From NCBI RefSeq assembly GCF_042648365.1, contig NZ_JBHRXI010000045.1, forward strand, positions 1-21,932: a DNA stretch of 21,932 nucleotides, given 5' to 3'. The notes under the pieces were generated by a model. That model saw only the letters and a list, made by a program, of their open reading frames with translations, was not told the origin of the DNA and did not search any database. This DNA is from Lutimaribacter_A marinistellae. GTDB taxonomy: Bacteria; Pseudomonadota; Alphaproteobacteria; Rhodobacterales; Rhodobacteraceae. Shown piece after piece: positions 14,816 through 21,932 of this stretch. The first letter of the stretch is position 1. Each line of letters starts with the position of its first letter. A program made the position numbers and the translations under genes.

Positions 14816-17800
14816 ATGAGTTTCTTGCTGGACCAACGCAAATTTGAAACCGGTGCCGATGGGATCACGCAGGGAACCGAAACAAGGCATGAAGTTTCTA
14901 CATCGGCTCTTGGGGCAGCCCTTGTCGGTTCCGTGAAGAGCGGCTTCATTTTCCCGAGACCCGTGATCCAGACTCTGGAAGGCGGGTTCCCTGAGGCGGA
15001 CGAACTGCGTCCGAAGCAAGAAATGAGCGTGCCCTCGCAAGATATTACGACCTGGGTGCTGCCGGGTAGCTCGAGTCATGAAACCGCGCCGGAGATGACC
15101 ACGCAAACGGACACCTATCAGGTCGAGGCGAGTGGAGAAGCCGACCAGACGCAGGTCCCGGGGTCGGATCCGGGCGATGTTGGCGCAGGCCAGAATGATG
15201 GGGGTCGGCAACAGCGCATCCAGCCGCAGCCGACCGAAACCGGCGTTGTGGCCGGGGCGGTGGAAGTTGGGCTGCCCGATCGGCTGCCAGAATGGGCACG
15301 TGACGACGCCGTCGAGCGGGCACAGCCTGCGACCGTGTCTTGGAACGAACCAGGCGTGTCGCCCTCCAAACCTGACAACGCGCAATCGATGATGGCGCTC
15401 ATGGCTACAAGCGCATCGACGACCGATCTTCCGACCCTACCGGGGTGCGGCTGTCCTTGTTGCAATTGGACCGGCGACGGAAATGGAGACATCTACAGCG
15501 ATCCGGCGACGCAGACGAACCCAAGCCCCGGAAACACCTTGATCGCGGGACTCGTAGGGCCGAACAAGTGGACGGAAACGCCTGTGCCCATTCTGACCTG
15601 GGCGATGTCGGATGGCAGTACGAGCGATTGGGACCACTGGGTCGACAACGGTGCCTCATTCACGAGCGAAGGATCCTCCGCAACGAGTGCGAACCTTGAA
15701 AGCGGCACCGGAGACGGCAACAACCTCGTCGAACTGAGAGACGACATCCGGTACTCGTTCGATCTCTTCGAAACCTGGTTCGAGCTATCCTTCCTGGAAT
15801 CCACTTCCTTCGATGGAAATGAGACCGATCTGAAGCTGATGGCGTTTACCGATTACAGTGCGTTCGGTCGCGCCGAGTTTCCCGGCAACAACACGAAATC
15901 GACGACAAGCACCACCGAAGTTTACGAGACTTTCATCCACTTGGGAACATTGGAAGACTCCAACGGCACCTCGGGCAACGAAAGGGCGATGTCCACTGAC
16001 CCCGAGCTTGGTGGCGGATCGAACCGACTGCATACCACGATGCATGAGATCATGCACGCGCTGGGCTTCGGGCATCCGCATGATGGCGGCAACGGAACCG
16101 GTTCATGGACGACCTCCGACAGCGTTAACGCAAGCGACAACGTTCTGGACAACGACCGGTACACGATCATGTCCTACGAACGTGCCGGGCTGGACGTGAA
16201 CAACAATTCCAGCAGCTTTGGGCTGGCGGTCACGCCGATGGTCCTGGATCTTGCGGGATTTTTCTACCTCTACGGCTCCCGGGCGTACAACACCACGGAC
16301 ACGGAATACGCGCTGACCGACCCGGCCACGACCGCGCTCGATCGGGACGGCAGCGATGGAGACGTGTCCATCGGCCGCGCGTTCTATGCCATCCACGACA
16401 CGGGCGGCACGGACGAGATCAGCTATTCCGGCAGCAAGCACGCCCTGATCAACCTGAACAACGCGACACTCGATCAGTCCACCGACCCGGCGCATATAAC
16501 CGATATCATCACGCAACTGAACGCCTCCTCCCTTTTCAACACGCTCCTGCCGGCAGCGACCGCAAGCGAATTGCGCAACGACCTGCTTCTGTCCGCGTGG
16601 CACGCGGGCGGTTTCGGCAGCCGCGTATTCAACAATATTGGCGTAGCCGACTTGGGCGGCTATTACATCGCCGCCGACCTCTACGCGGACGCCGCCCATC
16701 AGACCAATATCGAAGTCGCGACGGGCAGTGATCTCGGCGATATCCTGATCGGCAACGAGAACAACAACACGCTGAACGGCGGAGCAGGCGACGACCTACT
16801 CATCGGTTCAGAGGGCAGCGACCGCCTGAACGCCAGTTCCGGCAATGACGAGCTTTTTGGCGGTGATAACGGCGACGTGCTGGAGGGCGATGCAGGCCGC
16901 GACACGATGTATGGCGGAGACGGAGGTGACTTCTTTCAAGTCCAGAACCCGGGCGGCATCAGCGACGTCGAAAGCGGAGAGGTCTATGACGGCGAAGACG
17001 GGTTCGACTGGTTGCAGATCTTTGCAAGGGCTTCTGGAATTTTCGATTTCCGATCGACGACCTTTGCGAATATCGAAAGGCTCTCCTTCGACAACCAATT
17101 CATCAGTACCGCGGACGTGACCGCCCGCTTCGGTCTCGACGAGTGGTCCATCACCAGCCTGCTGGCCGAAAGCCATACGGGTACGCTGATCACGGAACTC
17201 TACCTGAACTCTGACGACTCGATCGACCTGTCGTCTCTGTCCATCTCGGGGATGACCGCGACCGACGGGATGCGGGTTTTCGGCACCAGCGGTTACGAAG
17301 AGATCACCGGGTCCTCGATCAGTGACACCATAGAGGGCGGTCTGTACACCGACACGATCGACGGCGGGAACGGCAATGACCGGATATGGGGAAACACCGA
17401 ATCCTCGCCCGACGCATCTGGCTACAAGGACGTCATCAGGGGTGGTCTGGGCGACGATACCATCGTGGCGTCGGGCGGCTCCGGCGATAGTGTCGAGGGC
17501 GGGTCGGGCGCGGATTCGATGGATGGCGGCAGCGGGTCGGACGACCTGCTGAGCTACAAGGGCTCGAACGCGGGGGTGGTGGTGGCCCTTGGCGCCGGGA
17601 CAGGATCCGGCGGGCACGCGCAGGGTGACGCGAACACCGGGTTCGAGCAGTTGCTCGGCTCGGCCCATGACGACGTGATCGGCGGCTCGGGAAGCGCCGA
17701 CACCCTGATCGGCGCGGGCGGGGGCGACACGATCAACGCCGGGGACGGAAACGACCGGATCCATGGCGACGCCATCCCCTTCGGCCTGCTGATGCTGAAC

Positions 17801-20800
17801 CAGGGCGGCGTGACGGATCAATATGCCGAGGCGACCGCCTTCGCCGACATGCCGACCGATGCCTTCACCGCCGAGTGGCTGTTCCGCGGAACCGGGATCG
17901 GGGCGGGCGGTGTCTCGTTCCTGTCCTACGCCGTTTCGGGCAGCAGCAACGAATTCCTGGTCTTCGGCAATCCGAGCGGCAACGTGACCGTCTGGGTCAA
18001 CGGGGCGTCCACCGATACCGGTTACGCGGTCAGCAACCTGCTCGACGGAGAGGTTCACCGGATGTCGGTCAGCGTCGACACCACGGCCGGTGCGAACGGG
18101 CAGATCTCCCTCTACGTGGATGGGGTCGAGGAATTCAGCGGGTCCGGTGCCTCTGCAAGCGTCGGGAATCCTATCGCCTCGGGCGGAACACTGGTCATCG
18201 GCCAGGACCAGGACTCACTGGGCGGCGGCTTCGATGGCACGCAGGCCTTGCGCGGCGGGATGGGTGACATCCGCATCTGGTCCTCCGCGCGCACGCAGGG
18301 CCAGGTCGACGCCACGAAGTTCACGCGGTTCGACGGGTTCGACGAGGCGGACAATCCCGACCTTGTCGCGAACTGGCAGCTCGACCCCGATGCACTCACC
18401 TTCGCCAACATCGCGGGGGACGAGACGCTGACTCCGGAACCGGGCACGACCACCCTCGGCGCCGAGACCTTCGCGCCCGAAGGAGGCAATGACAGCATCG
18501 GGGGCGGGGGTGGCCTCGATACCATAGAAGGCGGCCAGGGCAACGACACGCTCGACGGCGGCACCGGCAGCGACGACGTGTTCGGCGAGGCCGGCGACGA
18601 CCGTATCCTGCTGGTCAGCGGCGGGATCTGGGTCGACGAGCTGACCGATGGCGGCGCAGGCAACGACACACTGGTGGTGCAGAACCTGACCTTCGGCCAC
18701 AGTTTCGACCTCGACACCGGGGGCTCCAACGGTCTCGGCACCCATACCGGTTTCGAGAATTTCGAGGGGATCACCAATACCGGAAACGCGGTGATCGGGG
18801 GCACGGACGAGGCCAACCTGATCGAGACCGGCAGCGGCAACGACTCGATCGACGGGTTGGCCGGGAACGACACGCTCCGCGGCGGCGGCGGGACCGACAC
18901 GATCGACGGCGGCGCCGATGACGACCTTGTCGAAGGCGGCGCGGGTGGCGACAGCCTCGATGGCGGCGGCGAAACCGACACGCTGAGCTACGAGAGCTCC
19001 CCGGGCGGGGTCTTGGTGAACATGGATCTCGGAACGGCCGCCGCCTATAACAGCCCGTCCAGCGATGCCGACGGCGACAGCTTCTTCAATTTCGAAAACC
19101 TCGTCGGATCGGGGTTCGGCGACCGTCTGAAAGGCGATGCCGGGAACAACCGGATCGAGGGGCTTGGCGGCGACGACATCATCGAAGACAGCGCCGGCGT
19201 GGATACCATTCTCGGCGGGGCCGACGACGACACCGTCCAGATCACGAATGGCAGCAATGTGGCCGGCGAGACCTATGATGGCGGGGCCGGGTACAATCGG
19301 CTTTACCTGTTCGGCACCGGCCTGACCTCGATCTTCGATTTCACCGACGACATCGTCACCAATTTCGACAAGCTCGATTTCCTGGCCACGGTCTCTCCCT
19401 TCACCGGCGGCGGGATCGCGCAATTCACGGCAGCCCAGTTCGGCCAGTTCAGCGAGGTCGAGAAGACGAACGGAACGGCGCCGGCGGTGGTCCAGATCGG
19501 GATGGACGGCGCCTCCAGCCTCGATCTTTCGGGGCTGAGCGTGACGGACTTCACCTCGGCCGAACAGGACCGGTTCGAGATCACCGGCACCGGCCTCGAC
19601 GAGACGATCACCGGCTCCGCGGCGGATGACATCATCGCGGGCCGGGCCGGCAGCGACGCCATGGACGGTGGAGGCGGGGTCAACACGCTCAGCTACGCCG
19701 ATGCCGCGTCGGGTGTCAGGATCAATCTCGCCTTCGGCTTCGTGGAAGCGGGCGGCGATCCCGGCGACGCGGGGTTCTTCGCGCCAAGAGATACCTTCCA
19801 GAACTTCCAGAACCTGATCGGCACCGAGTTCGACGACGACCTGCGGGATTCGTCCTCTTCTCCTGTCAACAACACCATGCAGGGGTTGGGCGGCGACGAT
19901 TACCTCAATGGCTTCGAAGGTGACGACCGGCTGGAAGGCGGGGCCGACAACGACACGCTCGAGGGTGACGAAGGCGAGGACACGCTGGAGGGCGGCGCCG
20001 GAAACGACGAGCTGCGCGTCGACGACCTCACCGACCCGGCCAGCACGGATCACTTCGATGGCGGCGCCGACACCGACCGGCTGACCTTTTTCTCCAACGG
20101 CGCGGGCCTCATCGATCTGCGCGGCGCGACGATCACCAGCATCGAGGAACTCGACGGCGGCTTCAGTGCGAATGCCTCGACGCTGCAGCTTGCCGGCTCG
20201 CAGTTCGGCGCAGGCATTGCAAACGACGCGCTCGTCACCGGCAACACCAATGCAGGCGCCGACCAGACCATCGAGATCTTCCTCGACGGGCAGAGCTTCT
20301 TCAGCCTGTTCGACACCACCCTCACCGATTGGGACATGGACGACCTGTTCATCCTCCACGGCACCGGCGGGGACGAGAACATCGTCGGCTCGTCCGGAAA
20401 CGACAGTATCGAGGCCGGCGCGGGCAACGACATCCTTCACAACACCGCCGGCATCGACACTCTGCGCGGCGGCGACAACAGCGACAACTTCCAGGTCGGC
20501 GAAGGCACGGACGGGGTCGGGGAGGTCTATGACGGTGGCACTGGCACCGACCGTATCAATGTCTTCGGCAATGGCGGCACGCTCTTCGATTTCAGGGATG
20601 ACACGCTGACCAGCATCGAGCAGCTGCGCTTCCAGTCGACCGTTGCGCCCTTCGAGGGCGGCGGCACGGTCTTCCTGACCTCGAGCCAGGCCGCGGGTTT
20701 CGATCTGTTCGAGAGAAACGGCGGCACGGCTGAAGCACGGGTCGAGATCACGATGGACGGCACGTCGCTCGACCTCGGTTCGGCCTCCGTGATCGGGTTC

Positions 20801-21932
20801 GCCCCGGGAGACCGGTTCGAGATTACCGGGACCGGCCTCGGGAACACGATCATCGGTTCCGAATTGAGTGACATCGTTGACGGCGAAGGCGGCGACGACA
20901 CGGTCGAGGGTGGCGCGGGGGCGGATTCGCTGGATGGCGGTGCGGGCACGCGGGACATGGTCAGCTATGAAGGTTCGGCCTCGGGCGTGCGGGTCAGCTT
21001 CTCCTCGAACTATGCGCTCGATGGGGATGCGGCGGGGGATATCCTGTCGGGGTTCGAGGACCTGCGCGGCTCCGAATTCGGCGACCAGCTGTTCGGCGAT
21101 GGCAACGACAACCTGATCGAGGGTCTGGACGGCGTCGATGACATGAACGGACGGGGCGGCCAGGACACGCTGCGCGGCGGGGCTGGCAACGACCTGCTGA
21201 GCGTCGGCGGGCCGGGCGATCTGGTCGCGGGCGAGGTGTTCGACGGCGGGGCGGATGACGACACGCTTGTCGTGTTCTCCTTCACGCCCGCCATCTTCGA
21301 CTTCCGCGACACCACGCTGACCTCGCTCGAGACGCTGTCGATGATCAATCCCGGCTCCTCGCCCTCGGGCGAGTTGCGCGCGCAATTCGGCGCCAGTCAG
21401 TTCGTCGATGCCGGCTTCGAGGAGATATTGGGCGGTCTCAACCCGGGCAGTGCCATGACCTACGTGGCGGAGCTGTTCATGGGCGCGCGGAGCGCACTGG
21501 ACCTGTCCTTCCTCTCCGTGACCGGCTTCGTTCAGTCGCAGGACCGTCTCGAGATTACCGGCGCGGCCGATGCCGAGACCATCTCGGGCTCGCAAGCCAA
21601 TGACAGGATCTCGGGCGGCGGCGGCGACGACACGATGTCGGGCGGTTCCGGGAACGACACGATTGCGGGCGGTTCCGGAGCGGGCGACCGGGCGGTCTTC
21701 GCCGGCGAACTCGACCGCTACGAGGTGGAGGTTCTGCGCGAGGCGGGCGCGACGCCGCGGATGCTGCTGGTGCATGACACCCAGAGCGGCGACGTGGACA
21801 TGATCCACGAGGATGTCGAGCTGCTGGTCTTCGACGATGTTACGTTGGGCTTCGGCATCCTGGCCGCCGACGCCATGCTGGTCCGGGGGGAGGTGCTGGA
21901 GCGCGGCTTCGGCAGCCGGTTCGGCACCAACC
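14816..21932 (+). CDS. Giant serralysin-type (M10) metalloprotease with LamG-like domain and RTX repeats, 3' end outside window
   Basis: An open frame of at least 2372 codons runs off the right edge. The ATG at 14816 follows GGAGG by seven bases. Residues 1-210 are a Pro/Gln/Thr-rich pro-region ending in a cysteine cluster, GCGCPCC (C211-C216). The zinc site HEIMHALGFGHPHD (H410, E411, H414, H420) and the Met-turn IMSYE (M452) identify a metzincin of the serralysin type. A serralysin-like C-domain (about 510-640; IHDTGGTDEISYSG) leads into calcium-binding nonapeptides. A concanavalin/LamG-like domain lies at about 985-1205 (SLYVDGVEEF, DIRIWSSARTQGQV). The rest alternates nonapeptides with about five copies of another module. 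Sequence near the edge (DVELLVFDDV) is typical of regions close to the C-terminus of such proteins, so little is probably missing. It is presumably type I secreted and degrades extracellular protein. Serralysins are usually about 480 residues, so this one is exceptionally long. Confidence 0.92.
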   Translation, partial: MSFLLDQRKFETGADGITQGTETRHEVSTSALGAALVGSVKSGFIFPRPVIQTLEGGFPEADELRPKQEMSVPSQDITTWVLPGSSSHETAPEMTTQTDTYQVEASGEADQTQVPGSDPGDVGAGQNDGGRQQRIQPQPTETGVVAGAVEVGLPDRLPEWARDDAVERAQPATVSWNEPGVSPSKPDNAQSMMALMATSASTTDLPTLPGCGCPCCNWTGDGNGDIYSDPATQTNPSPGNTLIAGLVGPNKWTETPVPILTWAMSDGSTSDWDHWVDNGASFTSEGSSATSANLESGTGDGNNLVELRDDIRYSFDLFETWFELSFLESTSFDGNETDLKLMAFTDYSAFGRAEFPGNNTKSTTSTTEVYETFIHLGTLEDSNGTSGNERAMSTDPELGGGSNRLHTTMHEIMHALGFGHPHDGGNGTGSWTTSDSVNASDNVLDNDRYTIMSYERAGLDVNNNSSSFGLAVTPMVLDLAGFFYLYGSRAYNTTDTEYALTDPATTALDRDGSDGDVSIGRAFYAIHDTGGTDEISYSGSKHALINLNNATLDQSTDPAHITDIITQLNASSLFNTLLPAATASELRNDLLLSAWHAGGFGSRVFNNIGVADLGGYYIAADLYADAAHQTNIEVATGSDLGDILIGNENNNTLNGGAGDDLLIGSEGSDRLNASSGNDELFGGDNGDVLEGDAGRDTMYGGDGGDFFQVQNPGGISDVESGEVYDGEDGFDWLQIFARASGIFDFRSTTFANIERLSFDNQFISTADVTARFGLDEWSITSLLAESHTGTLITELYLNSDDSIDLSSLSISGMTATDGMRVFGTSGYEEITGSSISDTIEGGLYTDTIDGGNGNDRIWGNTESSPDASGYKDVIRGGLGDDTIVASGGSGDSVEGGSGADSMDGGSGSDDLLSYKGSNAGVVVALGAGTGSGGHAQGDANTGFEQLLGSAHDDVIGGSGSADTLIGAGGGDTINAGDGNDRIHGDAIPFGLLMLNQGGVTDQYAEATAFADMPTDAFTAEWLFRGTGIGAGGVSFLSYAVSGSSNEFLVFGNPSGNVTVWVNGASTDTGYAVSNLLDGEVHRMSVSVDTTAGANGQISLYVDGVEEFSGSGASASVGNPIASGGTLVIGQDQDSLGGGFDGTQALRGGMGDIRIWSSARTQGQVDATKFTRFDGFDEADNPDLVANWQLDPDALTFANIAGDETLTPEPGTTTLGAETFAPEGGNDSIGGGGGLDTIEGGQGNDTLDGGTGSDDVFGEAGDDRILLVSGGIWVDELTDGGAGNDTLVVQNLTFGHSFDLDTGGSNGLGTHTGFENFEGITNTGNAVIGGTDEANLIETGSGNDSIDGLAGNDTLRGGGGTDTIDGGADDDLVEGGAGGDSLDGGGETDTLSYESSPGGVLVNMDLGTAAAYNSPSSDADGDSFFNFENLVGSGFGDRLKGDAGNNRIEGLGGDDIIEDSAGVDTILGGADDDTVQITNGSNVAGETYDGGAGYNRLYLFGTGLTSIFDFTDDIVTNFDKLDFLATVSPFTGGGIAQFTAAQFGQFSEVEKTNGTAPAVVQIGMDGASSLDLSGLSVTDFTSAEQDRFEITGTGLDETITGSAADDIIAGRAGSDAMDGGGGVNTLSYADAASGVRINLAFGFVEAGGDPGDAGFFAPRDTFQNFQNLIGTEFDDDLRDSSSSPVNNTMQGLGGDDYLNGFEGDDRLEGGADNDTLEGDEGEDTLEGGAGNDELRVDDLTDPASTDHFDGGADTDRLTFFSNGAGLIDLRGATITSIEELDGGFSANASTLQLAGSQFGAGIANDALVTGNTNAGADQTIEIFLDGQSFFSLFDTTLTDWDMDDLFILHGTGGDENIVGSSGNDSIEAGAGNDILHNTAGIDTLRGGDNSDNFQVGEGTDGVGEVYDGGTGTDRINVFGNGGTLFDFRDDTLTSIEQLRFQSTVAPFEGGGTVFLTSSQAAGFDLFERNGGTAEARVEITMDGTSLDLGSASVIGFAPGDRFEITGTGLGNTIIGSELSDIVDGEGGDDTVEGGAGADSLDGGAGTRDMVSYEGSASGVRVSFSSNYALDGDAAGDILSGFEDLRGSEFGDQLFGDGNDNLIEGLDGVDDMNGRGGQDTLRGGAGNDLLSVGGPGDLVAGEVFDGGADDDTLVVFSFTPAIFDFRDTTLTSLETLSMINPGSSPSGELRAQFGASQFVDAGFEEILGGLNPGSAMTYVAELFMGARSALDLSFLSVTGFVQSQDRLEITGAADAETISGSQANDRISGGGGDDTMSGGSGNDTIAGGSGAGDRAVFAGELDRYEVEVLREAGATPRMLLVHDTQSGDVDMIHEDVELLVFDDVTLGFGILAADAMLVRGEVLERGFGSRFGTN
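16976..21605 (+). repeat. Five dispersed copies of a ~125-residue non-RTX module in the metalloprotease
   Basis: Copies lie near 16976-17343, 19264-19635, 20056-20412, 20519-20886 and 21227-21605. Each starts YDGG or FDGG, then FDFRDxTLTSIExL, a Q-F or Q-A stretch, a strand pair before SLDLSxLSVTGF, and ends DRFEITGTGxxETITGS just before new nonapeptides. The third and fourth copies are the closest neighbours; the first is the most divergent. Confidence 0.75.

Noticed and set aside
16808..18058. Minus-strand open frame of about 416 codons
   Set aside because: It is also a shadow of the protease gene; the sense frame shows RTX repeats and the serralysin layout.
16735..21670. Regularly spaced near-identical short repeats resembling a CRISPR or minisatellite array
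   Set aside because: The period is 27 bp with codon-level variation and encodes GGxGxDxLx nonapeptides in one open frame; there are no unique spacers.
18215..21808. Very long open frame (about 1200 codons) on the minus strand
   Set aside because: It is the antisense of the metalloprotease RTX region, whose GGCGGNGACGAC-type codons keep the opposite frame free of stops. It has no domain motifs and the + frame carries clear nonapeptides.

Overview
The window looks like an accessory, repeat-rich locus from a marine-type alphaproteobacterium, probably Rhodobacteraceae. This is inferred from the GC-rich sequence, several type I secreted RTX proteins, a rhizobial/roseobacter-type serine recombinase, a cyclase-TolB-TPR protein, and IS3 and IS110 pieces. 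It is a draft scaffold with three N gaps (805-814, 1207-1387, 7289-7298). All three lie in repeats or at rearrangement points.

Layout, left to right. (1) The 3' part of a serine recombinase on + (1-615) faces an orphan RTX C-terminal tail on - (650-804). (2) After a gap, a second recombinase tail on + (815-941) overlaps tail-to-tail the large RTX gene RTX-1 on - (898-3826). (3) An IS110-type transposase remnant (-) is joined to a truncated, frameshifted third recombinase copy (+). (4) An intact class III adenylate cyclase/TolB-like/TPR protein follows on + (4961-6823), with a terminator-like hairpin behind it. (5) A 90-bp dispersed repeat and the left end of an IS3-type element run into a gap. 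(6) Two more RTX genes lie in tandem on -: RTX-2 (7299-9914, broken at its 3' end) and RTX-3 (10108-13923, complete, with a recognisable promoter). (7) The 90-bp repeat occurs again, followed by about 500 bp without a recognisable gene. (8) A very large serralysin-type metalloprotease with a LamG-like domain and many RTX repeats starts at 14816 on + and runs off the right edge.

The RTX proteins have no N-terminal signal peptide and carry glycine/aspartate nonapeptides, so they are expected to leave the cell through a type I system and fold in external calcium. No HlyB/HlyD/TolC-type genes are in the window. RTX-1, RTX-2, RTX-3 and the orphan tail share a nearly identical C-terminal cassette behind different front ends. 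RTX-1 and RTX-3 are built from a large non-RTX module repeated 3 and 4 times, and the protease uses a different module repeated about 5 times.

The most interesting picture is a modular RTX surface/secretome locus that appears to be reshuffled. Serine recombinase copies sit next to RTX 3' ends, and the missing end of RTX-2 nearly matches the orphan tail 6.5 kb away. IS ends abut the breakpoints, and direct repeats bracket the RTX-2/RTX-3 pair. A role of the recombinase in this reshuffling is inference; shared sequence and gap positions are what can be seen directly.
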